A stretch of 64,000 bases of DNA, taken from NCBI GenBank assembly GCA_036852015.1, contig JAANDG010000553.1:1-64000 (forward strand). Direction: 5' to 3'. Below are positions 11,378-35,233 of this stretch, piece after piece. The stretch's first letter is position 1, and each line of letters begins with the position of its first letter. The position numbers were made by a program, and so were the translations under genes. The notes under the pieces are model-generated. The model made no database searches. It worked only from the letters and a program-made list of their open reading frames with translations, and was not told the origin of the DNA. This stretch comes from Pelodera strongyloides (Eukaryota > Nematoda > Chromadorea > Rhabditida > Rhabditidae).

Positions 11378-11826
11378 AAATTAAGAATTAAGAAAGCACG
11401 GTGCTATTGTGGTTAAATTTTGAAATCCCGCCGCGCGGTTTCAGTGGGCGGAGCTAATTCACACAGCTGAGAAATAGATTCTCGCGCGCTTTCGGCGATT
11501 AATATTGCAGATAGTGTTGCGGTGTGTTGCAAGAGGGTGCCGCAGACAAGAGGGTGCAGCAAGCAAACCATAGCCTACACGCATATACGAAATGACGAAA
11601 AACGTCTCATGTTTTCAGAGCTAATCATTTTCTGCAAACTGGTTCGAAAAATATTCGGTTGAAAGCTGCGGCTCGTCAGAATATGCCCAATCACTAAACG
11701 CTCTAGATTACCATAAATGCGTTTTTTGTTGCAAAGAAACCATTTATCGAATCCTCTTGGTTCTTCCAGCAAAATTCCCCAACAAAGCTTCACTCCGACT
11801 ATTTTGAAGAATTTATGTGTAAAATT

Positions 11827-11865
11827 CTTGACATCAAACGCTGAGAAAGAGCGTTTGATGTCAAG
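11827..11865. repeat. Perfect 16-bp hairpin
   Basis: CTTGACATCAAACGCT, a 7-nt loop GAGAAAG, then the exact complement. The surrounding 11400-12100 region has no convincing gene. A 108-codon minus-strand frame at 11575-11901 spans the hairpin but has no recognisable domain. Confidence 0.9.
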
Positions 11866-12122
11866 TTGGTGATTTGACTGCTGGCTTTGTTTTTGTTGCA
11901 CATTGTCTATGTCCTTTGTTTAGTACCCAATTAGCTATGTTACATTCGAATTACGAAAAATAACGTGAACAACAATATGAAAATAAATCTTTATTGGTCG
12001 ATGGATGAGGCAAAGAAAAATGAGGCAAAAACAAGAATTTTATACATTTGACGAAGAAATACTCAAATATTTACTACTGCGTAAAACGTGTGCATCAATA
12101 TGACGAAAGATTGAAAAAGTAA

Positions 12123-14590
12123 CACACGGGAATCACATCGTCTAATGTGTTACTGAACTGATGCGGCAAGCTACACGGCGAGCGCGTTGTTGCCGCAGTG
12201 AAAAGCAGCACATGAGAGAATGCACTTTAAATAACAGGCACTCTAATGTTACGAAATAATTAAATTTTGACGGAAAATATGTAATAATCACACGGGAATC
12301 ACATCCTCTAATGTGTTACTGAACTGCTGCGGCAAGCTACACGGCGAGCGCGTTGTTGCCGCAGAGAAAAGCAGCACATGAGAGAATGCACTTTAAATAA
12401 CAGGTACTCTAGTTTCTCTAGTTTTACGAAATAATTAAATTTTGACGAAAAATATGTAATAATCACACGGGAATCACATCCTCTAATGTGTTACTGAGCT
12501 GCTGCGGCAAGCTACACGGCGAGCGCGTTGTTGCCGCAGAGAAAAACAGCACATGAGAGAATGCACTTTAAATAACAGGTACTCTAGTTTTACGAAATAA
12601 TTAAATTTTGACGAAAAATATGTAATAATCACACGGGAATCACATCCTCTAATGTGTTACTGAGCTGCTGCGGCAAGCTACACTGCGAGCGCGTTGTTGC
12701 CGCAGAGAAAAGCAGCACATGAGAGAATGCACTATAAATAACAGGTACTCTAGTTTTACGAAATAATTAAATTTTGACGAAAAATATGTAATAATCACAC
12801 GGGAATCACATCGTCTAATGTGTTACTGAACTGATGCGGCAAGCTACACGGCGAGCGCGTTGTTGCCGCAGAGAAAAGCAGCACATGAGAGAATGCACTA
12901 TTAATAACAGGTACTCTAGTTTTACGAAATAATTAAATTTTGACGAAAAATATGTAATAATCACACGGGAATCACATCGTCTAATGTGTTACTGAACTGA
13001 TGCGGCAAGCTACACGGCGAGCGCGTTGTTGCCGCAGAGAAAAGCAGCACATGAGAGAATGCACTTTAAATAACAGGCACTCTAATGTTACGAAATAATT
13101 AAATTTTGACGAAAAATATGTAATAATCACACGGGAATCACATCGTCTAATGTGTTACTGAACTGATGCGGCAAGCTACACGGCGAGCGCGTTGTTGCCG
13201 CAGAGAAAAGCAGCACATGAGAGAATGCACTTTAAATAACAGGCACTCTAATGTTACGAAATAATTAAGTTTTGACGAAAAATATGTAATAATCACACGG
13301 GAATCACATCGTCTAATGTGTTACTGAACTGCTGCGGCAAGCTACACGGCGAGCGCGTTGTTGCCGCAGAGAAAAGCAGCACATGAGAGAATGCACTTTA
13401 AATAACAGGTACTCTAGTTTTACGAAATAATTAAATTTTGACGAAAAATATGTAATAATCACACGGGAATCACATCGTCTAATGTGTTACTGAACTGATG
13501 CGGCAAGCTACACGGCGAGCGCGTTGTTGCCGCAGAGAAAAGCAGCACATGAGAGAATGCACTATAAATAACAGGTACTCTAGTTTTACGAAATAATTAA
13601 ATTTTGACGAAAAATATGTAATAATCACAAGGGAATCACATCGTCTAATGTGTTACTGAACTGATGCGGCAAGCTACACGGCGAGCGCGTTGTTGCCGCA
13701 GAGAAAAGCAGCACATGAGAGAATGCACTTTAAATAACAGGTACTCTAGTTTTATGAAATAATTAAATTTTGACGAAAAATATGTAATAATCACACGGGA
13801 ATCACATCGTCTAATGTGTTACTGAACTGATGCGGCAAGCTACACGGCGAGCGCGTTGTTGCCGCAGAGAAAAGCAGCACATGAGAGAATGCACTTTAAA
13901 TAACAGGCACTCTAATGTTACGAAATAATTAAATTTTGACGAAAAATATGTAATAATCACACGGGAATCACATCGTCTAATGTGTTACTGAACTGATGCG
14001 GCAAGCTACACGGCGAGCGCGTTGTTGCCGCAGAGAAAAGCAGCACATGAGAGAATGCACTTTAAATAACAGGCACTCTAATGTTACGAAATAATTAAAT
14101 TTTGACGAAAAATATGTAATAATCACACGGGAATCACATCGTCTAATGTGTTACTGAACTGATGCGGCAAGCTACACGGCGAGCGCGTTGTTGCCGCAGA
14201 GAAAAGCAGCACATGAGAGAATGCACTTTAAATAACAGGTACTCTAGTTTTACGAAATAATTAAATTTTGACGAAAAATATGTAATAATCACACGGGAAT
14301 CACATCGTCTAATGTGTTACTGAACTGATGCGGCAAGCTACACGGCGAGCGCGTTGTTGCCGCGGAGAAAAGCAGCACATGAGAGAATGCACTTTAAATA
14401 ACAGGCACTCTAATGTTACGAAATAATTAAATTTTGACGAAAAATATGTAATAATCACACGGGAATCACATCCTCTAATGTGTTACTGAACTGCTGCGGC
14501 AAGCTACACGGCGAGCGCGTTGTTGCCGCAGAGAAAAGCAGCACATGAGAGAATGCACTTTAAATAACAGGCACTCTAATGTTACGAAAT
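12123..14590. repeat. 166-bp satellite array 2, about 15 copies
   Basis: Units begin CACACGGGAATCACATC at 12123, 12289, 12464, 12630, 12796, 12962 and onward with 166-bp spacing. One spacing is 175 because of a short internal duplication. Copies differ mainly at linked variable sites: catCG or catCC, ctgAtg or ctgCtg, and AGGCACTCTAATG or AGGTACTCTAG. Every copy keeps TGCGGCAA...TTGCCGCA, which can form a stem around a 20-nt GC-rich loop. There is no sequence similarity to array 1 that I can see. Confidence 0.97.
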
Positions 14591-14782
14591 AAATTTGGCG
14601 ACAAATAAATGCGAGTCACACTTATGCACATTCTCTAAAGTAGTCAACTTACGGATATGATCTTCTGCATGCTTCGGTTGGGTTCGACTGTATACAAACT
14701 TCCATTCTTATCTTGACTGTCTCTTTCCCGCTAACATGCAATCGGTGGAAATCATTTCACTGAAAACAAAGCTTTATGATAT

Positions 14783-15143
14783 TGTAAGGGATATGTTCAG
14801 CTTCTTTCTATCAATATCAACTTTTATCACAATCAGCTGTTTACTCCTTACATCCTCTCTGGGTCTCTACAGCATGACAGTTGTCGCGGCGCTCTCTCTC
14901 TATCCATGACGCGCCGCGGCCCAACTAACAAGTCAGTGTGCCGTTGTCTCTGATACTAACTGCTAACAGCAAAGAGACATAAAGTATGTGCTTGTATATT
15001 TGTTATTATTTCTATCTCATGCAATGCACTACAATACACAGTACACGATAGATAAAGTAAGACTAAGGGCAAGGTCTTATAATCAATACACATCTTATTC
15101 AACACATAATAATATGAGGCTGGGCGAGCCTCGTATTATTACA
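14783..15143 (+). repeat. LTR 1
   Basis: 361 bp. The first 160 bp match 17138-17297 almost exactly. The last 35 bp form the hairpin TAATAATATGAGGC / GCCTCGTATTATTA that also ends LTR 2. Confidence 0.8.
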
Positions 15144-16089
15144 TGGCGACCGCGGAGGTCTGCCCATTCGTTCTATTCCGGCAGACTTCCGAATTTACAT
15201 CTTCTGCCAAATTCAACAGCAATTCACAACATTAAACGATATTTGAAATTTTTCCTAAACCCATATCGACATTCTATTAGTATTTCGTCCCCTCTGCTAA
15301 TATTATGTCGACAGCCGCAATACTCTCTTCTCTAATGTCATTTATAATTTGCTCTCGGGTTGATAGTCGAAGTGCAAGGATCAACTGAGAAAAGCAAAGG
15401 AGCTGCGACCTTGCCGCCTGAAGCTAAGTTTTTATATTTTGTAGTATGAGAAGATGAGATACCATATCTAGTACTTTCGTTAGTAACTGAACAATATTCT
15501 TGAGTTGGTTTCCAGTTGAGTGTAAGAAAGTAATAACGATAAGCAGCCCCATAAGGACAACCCAACTGAGCTAGGGATAAGATATTATTATTGAATGTAA
15601 ATAATTATATTTATGTGCTGACTCGCACTTGTATAGTACATTTCCCAGTAGCATTTATCCATATTCCTTTCTTATATCCTTCGTATATTCATCAAGATCA
15701 ATATCCTTGTTGAGTTCTTGTTAGTTTCAAATCGTTCAGTTTCCCATGAGTGTAACATCAACAAAGAATGTACTTTACTCCCGTTTAGCTATACCGTGTT
15801 TAGAGAGCGTGCATTATGAAGAGGACTAGCCTCACCCCCGATCAACCCACAAAGGGGATCCATGTCTGACTCATGAACTTGTTAGTTAGTATGCAAATGA
15901 AGGAGGTTAGAAAAGATGCAGACAATTGTTAGGTAACATGTGAATCCTCTATGCGCAGCTTGCAAAAGATAGGTTTCAGCCTGCTCCGCCCATAAATGAC
16001 CGGTACTTAAGCCCATGATTCCCCCTTATCGGGGCCGCTCGGAGATGGACCGAGTGTGCCATGCACGAATTGCTTCACTTCAAGCACCT

Positions 16090-16252
16090 AAGAGCAGTGT
16101 GGTCGAACTTTGATCCCGCGGTACTGCCTCTCAGGTTGCTTCTTCACCTCCTTCAATAATCGGTGTGGTAGATCTTTGATCCCGCGGTACCGATTAATCT
16201 TCACAACTAGCAGTGTGGTAGATCTTTGATCCCGCGGTACTGCTAGTTTCTT
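16090..16252 (+). repeat. Three conserved-loop hairpins inside the LTR element
   Basis: Three copies of GTGGTAGATCTTTGATCCCG followed by CGGT occur at about 16099, 16164 and 16213. Each is embedded in a different complementary stem: GCAGT/ACTGC, TAATCGGT/ACCGATTA and AACTAGCAGT/ACTGCTAGTT. The first has two changes in the core (TCGAAC). Confidence 0.85.
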
Positions 16253-16866
16253 CACTTGTTGTTGTGTAATTGATTGGTTGAATAAATACTGTTGGTAATA
16301 CGGTGTTTTATTGACGCAAGAGATACACACATACAAGGCCCAAGTGCTGACTGACGGTGTAGTCAGTACAATTTATGAGCCCCGCTAAGATGATGTGCGA
16401 AACATCCCCGGCACCAATTAAATGATGGGTGGTTGGGCAGCTAGGACTTGCCGGATCCCACATTAGCCAGTTGAGGATAAGCTGTTAATATAATATTAGT
16501 TACCCAGTAGGGCTCACTGAAGTGTAACTCGTCCTTATGTATTGAAAATTTGATCGTTATTTTGACTGGTATTGAATATGTTCTAGGAGAATGTGCTAGA
16601 CTTTAACTTTAATATTATAATGTTGTGATATATCTGGCATTGTTGTTGAATTGTTGAATAAGTCATATTGTTTGTGGTAATAACTAGAAAATGATAAGAT
16701 CAGTTTGATGTCACACAACACACAAGAATATTTTTTTAGCCACCAGAAGTAACATCTAGAAACGGATTTTTCGTTTGTTGTTAACATTTTGAAATTGTAT
16801 TTTATCCGTAGTACGTTCTTCTCTTCTAATAAGAGATGGGGACCATCTCTTGTTGGAAGGGCGGGA

Positions 16867-17137
16867 TGTAAGACATACGAGACAATATGTGATAGTAATT
16901 ATTATTCTTATATTATTTTTATATTTCACAATTAGTTTGTAGTCACATATTGGCTCGTAGTCTCAATGTTTACAACAACACACGAGGAACAACGTCACTA
17001 GCTTTGTGCTGTGTTTTCATTCTTGTGTATGCTATGGATAAAGCATGTGGCTAAACTATGTGTATTGATTATATTTAAAATACACATATTATTCAATTAA
17101 TAATAATATGAGGCTGGGCGAGCCTCGTATTATTACA
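16867..17137 (+). repeat. LTR 2
   Basis: 271 bp. Starts TGTAAGACATACGAG and ends with the TATTATTACA hairpin shared with LTR 1. Its 5' two thirds are unrelated to LTR 1. Confidence 0.75.
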
Positions 17138-17424
17138 TTAAGGGATATGTTCAGCTTCTTTCTATCAATATCAACTTTTATCACAATCAGCTGTTTACTC
17201 CTTACATCCTCTCTGGGTCTCTACAGCATGACAGTTGTCGCGGCGCTCTCTCTCTATCCATGACGCGCCGCGGCCCAACTAATAAGTCAGTGTGCCCATG
17301 TCGTTGCTAACACCAAGACGGCAATAAATGATGTGTTCGTATTTAATCATATTCATGAACACAACAAATCACACAACAACACAATAATACTAAATTATGG
17401 GCACGGGCAAACCCATAATTTAGA
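17138..17424 (+). repeat. LTR 3, abutting LTR 2
   Basis: It begins TTAAGGGATATGTTCAGC (LTR 1 module) directly after LTR 2 and diverges after 160 bp. It ends in its own hairpin, CTAAATTATGGG / CCCATAATTTAG around CACGGGCAAA. It is best read as a truncated or recombinant solo LTR. Confidence 0.7.
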
Positions 17425-17465
17425 ATATGATTTATGGTATAAGTCCGTTTTAGGCAGAGGGAGAG

Positions 17466-17468
<3 letters not shown>

Positions 17469-17532
<64 letters not shown>
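17469..17532. repeat. (TA)n microsatellite
   Basis: About 31 uninterrupted TA dinucleotides. The open frames through it are artefacts. Confidence 0.99.
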
Positions 17533-17536
<4 letters not shown>

Positions 17537-17711
17537 TTTTTGTTGTGATTTTTGGGAAATGAGATCATTTGAGATTTAAAAAAATACACATGAATTTTTG
17601 AATAAAGAAGAACATGTGTGAGGTTACTACAGGCGTACAGACTACAGGAAAGACAAAAACAAATAAAGGACTATAGTAAGTTAATTGAAAAACAGTAAAA
17701 GTGAAACTTAC

Positions 17712-18066
17712 AGTAGGGGTGGCTCATTGGGCGTCTTGAGAACCAGGCCTTCTTTGGGTTCAGCGGAGGGGCTGGCTGGGAAGGTTCGGGAAGCTTATCT
17801 TCACTCTCAATGTTGAGGCCCTCAGTATCGGACTTGAGGGGCACAGTGCAGAGCCTCGAGCTCATCCTTCTTTTGATCGCACATCATCACTCTGAAACGA
17901 ATGGATAAAGACTAGTATAGTAAGAAAGATAATATAAAATATACTGGGAAATATAAAACTTACAGTAATCAGGAGAGATGGTGTTTCTCTTTCGCAAAGG
18001 CAGAGAAGCGGTCGATAGATAGCAGAGAAGAGGTTCGCCGTTCGCGTTCCAGAATTCGGTCTTCAT
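17712..18066 (-). CDS. Candidate small two-exon gene, unrecognised
   Basis: Exon 1 (18066-17964) opens MKTEFWNANGEPLLCYLSTA and ends at a good donor (TACT|gtaagt). A second coding-looking exon (17891-17712) carries a Pro-rich frame with LNPKKAWFSRRPMSHP and also ends TACT|gtaagt. The obvious join gives an immediate stop, so either another acceptor or exon is used, or it is a decayed gene. I do not recognise the product. Confidence 0.3.
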
Positions 18067-19968
18067 TGTTGTTCGTTGTCAACTGTCAACCCAAAATCCA
18101 ATTCAAGCCAGGGCACGGACATATTTTCTGAAATATTTATCATCAGCTTCGACATAATACAAATCGGCCTGAAGAAAACAATAAAAATAAAAAACGACAA
18201 ATGGGGCTCGGCTAATATTGAAAGTGAGGGTAGATGGTATAGCGAAGGGGTGTGGTCTAGCTATGAGCGTCCCTGCGCGATAAATGTCCAAAAATTTATC
18301 GTGGTAAATCGGTCACGATCACAATAAATTGCGCGCGCACATTTTTTATCGTGAAGACGATAAAAAAAGTGGCTCGCCTACCGTAAGACAGTACGCGCAT
18401 AAGGAGGCGGGGCCTTACACGATAAATTAAAATTGCGCGTGTAACAAAAAACGTATTACCGCAAGTTTTTAAGTGATGTGTAGCTCATCGGAAGGAGCTC
18501 ATTAAACTTACTAACTGAGAACATGATCTTTGTTTTCCAACGGTTATTTTTGCTATTTTGACTAACTGAAATATTTTTGGTGGAGCAAAACTGACAGTAA
18601 ATTTATGCACTTGAAAGCAATGAGAAATGAGACAAGTTGCTAAAGGTAGTTTTCAGCAGAGGGAACAATGATTGTAACGAAAAGTTGAAAACAAGAAGTG
18701 TGGGTGCGCAAATTTCAGGCGTTATTCCCCGTTGAATTTCGTCCCCTGGAAGACGGGGGTTTGCTTTCCAACCCCATTTTTAGACGAAAAATTGTCTTTA
18801 TACAAAAGGAGCTTTCTAATTTCTTTAAGTACAAGAAAAGTATAGGAACGGTACGGACTACGGACGGGTATGGTATGGTAGATTGGGGGCGGGACTAGGC
18901 GGGAAGATCGATTTTGAAAGTAAAATCATTTAACAAATAAGGAAAGGGGAAACGTTGTGAGTTGCGAGTTGTGAGTAAGAATGGTACGGGTATGAGTATG
19001 CGGTTATGGATATGGGTATAGGGGGCGGAGCTGACCACAAATGGTTTTTTTTCATTCCCATAGCCATGAGCAGAGGCCAAGGGGGTGGGTGTGATTTCCC
19101 CTGAGGCGCTAGTCCCCAGCAAGGTGTGATTCCCTGGGGCTATATTCCCCGAGCGGGATAGTCGGGGACTAGCTGACGCTGTTTGAATTTGAAAATAAAT
19201 TAGCTGGAATTAGAGGAAAGAAAGGGAGTGAACTGGGGACAATCACCGCACTATCATCCTGTCAAAAAGGTTAGTGGCTTTTCCTTGTAAGCTTTATTTA
19301 TTATGTTATATTGGGGCTTATTGATACTAGGACTGTTTAATAATGTACACATAGTTGAACGAAAAAAAGTTAATGCAGTGTAAAGTGGGGGCGGCTTCTT
19401 TCTTTTATAATACATATGACCAGACCGTTACACCGCCTGGGGCTTCCTTCGATTATGAAAAGTCTAGACAATCTGGTGAATGAACACTATCATGAATAAG
19501 TTCTAATGAGCTTCTATTGAAAAAAAGCAGAAACAAGCTCCTTTCGTAACTACCGTAATTTCGCACAGATCTGCAAATTTAGTATGGGACGATGGGACGC
19601 GATATGAGATATGACGTTTGATAATAATAGTTATGTAGAAGCTAATACATAAAAATTGAGTAGAGGTTTGATATTAGATAAATAACAAATTGTTTTCATT
19701 GAAGTCAATATATACAAATCTCATACCTACTAAATATCCCATCTCTCACCTACCGTACACACCCATTTAGTTTTTTTTTTCACAATTTGTTCAATTTGTT
19801 CAACAATTTGTTACGTTCAACAATCAACAATTTGTTACGTCTCAAGTTTCTGATTCCACACAAAGAATAATTACTTTTATTAAAAAACGCATTTTGTAAA
19901 CAAGAACACCTTCAGTAAGCCAAAACTCTAGTTATGTACACATATTAAAATAGATCACTAGAGTGCTG
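18067..19968. other. Intergenic, no gene supported
   Basis: It includes short ATTTATCGT/ACGATAAAT inverted motifs (18275-18435) and a GC-rich stretch at 18720-19170 with CCCCTGGAAGACGGGGG and GATTCCCTGGGGC palindromes. These may be remnants of foldback elements. No coding region stands out. Confidence 0.5.
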
Positions 19969-20150
19969 TTAAAGCGAAATACCGGCCGGTTTTTGAAACG
20001 CATTGCATACACCTGCTTTCTTATGCAGCATACCCAAATGGGCAAAATTTAGAGTAAAAACTAAACCCCAATTAGACCCCACGTTGCATAAATGCATAGG
20101 AACGCAAGTACTTGAGATGCGTTTTAAAAACCGGCCGGTATTTCGCTTAA
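19969..20150. mobile_element. TTAA MITE family A, copy 3
   Basis: TTAAAGCGAAATACCGGCCG and its complement bound a 182-bp foldback. The right end has lost one T before TTAA. It lies about 530 bp beyond the CMTR1 stop. Confidence 0.9.
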
Positions 20151-20675
20151 AACACAAATGCCAACAACAAACCGAGCAGTAACAAAAAAATAACAGCAAA
20201 TAGTAACATATAAATACTAAGTCTACTTTCGCACAACCAAAAGAATAGTCTGCTTTGAGATAGGCAAGAAAATGTTCGCCAATATGTCCGGCATGTAATA
20301 AAAGTCAACTAAACATTAGTCATACAAAAAAAACCAGCAGTCCTAAAAAAATAACAAATTGCACTGCCATATCACACACGTCCACAGGATACGTACGATG
20401 TTCGTAGCTACACATTATGATATAAACATATATTCCTAAACACCAATATATACCCTTATCATTAACACAAAACTGCCTTAACAAGAAAAAAAACATTAAA
20501 GGGAATGTCAAGCCGGTGTCAACATTAAAGGGAATGTCAACATTAAAGGGAATGTCGTTCTGCATGTTGGGCTCGAAGTTTTTGAAACTAAATTTTTGAT
20601 AGCGCGTTATAGAGTCTCTTTGAAATTGAGCTGACGTTCGCTTTAACAAAAAATCGATATCGTCAATATACTGCT

Positions 20676-33913
<13,238 letters not shown>

Positions 33914-34185
33914 GGTAGTTTGAATTGAAGCAGAGCAGGTAGGACTAGACTACCTGAAAAGACAAATTTATTAGCACGATGAACCGTAAACCCGAATAAA
34001 CAAACATCGTAAACGATACGAGATCAAAACATGAATAGTTTCATAGTTTAACACATAAGTCAAAGCCAGGCAACTTTAAACAAATACGAAATTGTAGTCC
34101 GTACTCAAAAAGTACACTCAAGAAAGGAAGATAGGCTGGGAAAGAAAGACACATTTGGAAATGAGAGACAAAGACAGCAATTACA
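33914..34185 (-). promoter_or_regulatory. Operon-like intercistronic region (RPA3-like to CMTR1)
   Basis: 272 bp separate the upstream stop (34186) from the CMTR1 ATG (33913) on the same strand. Just before the ATG exon, the minus strand reads CTAATAAATTTGTCTTTTCAG. This places a poly(A) signal about 15 nt before a strong splice acceptor (exon begins at 33953). That is what an operon with trans-splicing would look like. An ordinary 5'UTR intron is the alternative. Confidence 0.5.
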
Positions 34186-34732
34186 TTACGATTTGTTTCG
34201 ATTAGCAAATTCCCTATATGAATGAAGCTGGTAATTCGCAACGGATGACATTTCAGGCGGAACGACGGTGATTCGATTACAAACGAAAGGTTTCTGTGAA
34301 CAGTCAACCATAACATATACAAAATCTCCGACTTCCAATGGAGGGGTTTGATCTTCTGGAGCGCTTTCCATACTCATAGACCCATGATCGTCCTTAAACT
34401 TAGATATAAGTGGTCATACTAAAAGTAAAAAAAACTGAACACTGCATGTGATGGAGCCCCAAACATCACCGCATATATACGATGGATTCTGTACCGACTT
34501 CGACTTCCAATACGTTAACTCGTAAACGATAAAAGATGCCGCAGCGAATACCACGGCAAAACGGTTTAAAAACAAGTTCACAGAAAGAAACTACTGCAAT
34601 CCATTTAACAATAATGCTAATTACCTTAACGACAAACGGTGAAATTGTCTCGATAGTGCCACATACAATAGCAAAGCCCTCCGTTTTACTTGAGACCGAA
34701 GAACAGTCCTCACGCGACACCAGACGAGACAT
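34186..34732 (-). CDS. RPA3 (RPA14)-like OB-fold protein, candidate
   Basis: Two phase-0 exons (34732-34625 and 34392-34186) encode 104 aa. Order of features: MSRLVSRED start, first strand FAIVCGTIETISPFVVK, an acidic turn (DDHGSMSM), LEVGDFVYVMVD, then NRITVVPPEM and a C-terminal helix YREFANR. This layout matches replication protein A 14-kDa subunit (human 121 aa), which binds RPA32 and RPA70 in the single-strand-DNA-binding trimer. Overall identity looks low, so this is a fold-level inference. A small alternative exon near 34500 (frame TYWKSKS) cannot be excluded. It lies just upstream of CMTR1 and may be co-transcribed with it. Confidence 0.5.
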
Positions 34733-35233
34733 TACAAGCGTATTTCTTGAATAAACATTGAATACTATGTATCAGCAAAGAAAACAACAAAGAAAGAACG
34801 AACAGAACAACTTGGGCAGCAGGTCACAACACAAAAGTGCGAAATAAAAATTTCCTTCTAAGTGTGCGGCTAAATCGCACTTTTAAACCGAACACGAAAT
34901 AGTGTGTGTTTACGCGATACATGAGAAGAGAAAACTTGCGAGATTCTGTTAAACGAAAGAGAGATCAGAGAAGAAAGAACTACTTTTGAAAAATGCGAAA
35001 TTGCATTTTATTACGTTTAATTCCATTAAATTGCGTTCCGCTCCTCTCCTCGCGAGTTCTTCTTTTTTCTCTCCTTTCCTTTCCTTTTGCTTAGATTATG
35101 ATTGTTTTCGTGTAGGTACATCACTCATAACAGTAAGTTTGCTCTCTTTCTAGGGCGGGATCTGGCCAGTTATAGCTTCCTTTTTTTGTTGCAAGAACAT
35201 TATTTTCTAATTTTACTTGGCTCATGTTCAGGA
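34733..35233. promoter_or_regulatory. Divergent promoter region
   Basis: About 500 bp lie between the divergent RPA3-like and thioredoxin genes. It contains a strong CT-rich tract at 35040-35095 ending TTTTGCTTAG, and TGTTCAG immediately before GAATG of the thioredoxin start. Either could be a cis or trans splice acceptor. Confidence 0.45.

Larger units (their letters stand above)
14783..17137 (+). mobile_element. Non-coding LTR retroelement (TRIM/LARD-like)
   Basis: The left LTR (14783-15143) starts TGTAAGGG and ends ATTATTACA. It is followed directly by TGGCGACCGCGGAGG, a typical primer-binding site complementary to a tRNA 3' end. A purine tract (GGAAGGGCGGGA, 16855-16866) precedes the right LTR (16867-17137), which starts TGTAAG and ends in the same ATTATTACA. 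The 1.7-kb interior has no gag, protease or polymerase frame. The two LTRs share only about 40-75 bp at their 3' ends, so the element is mosaic. No clear target duplication was found. Confidence 0.75.

Noticed and set aside
11575..11901. 108-codon minus-strand frame
   Set aside because: It spans a perfect hairpin and has no recognisable domain or splice context.
12123..14590. CRISPR-like array
   Set aside because: Whole units repeat without unique spacers, and the genome is eukaryotic. It is a satellite.
17333..17589. Tyr-Ile repeat peptides
   Set aside because: They come from the (TA)n tract.
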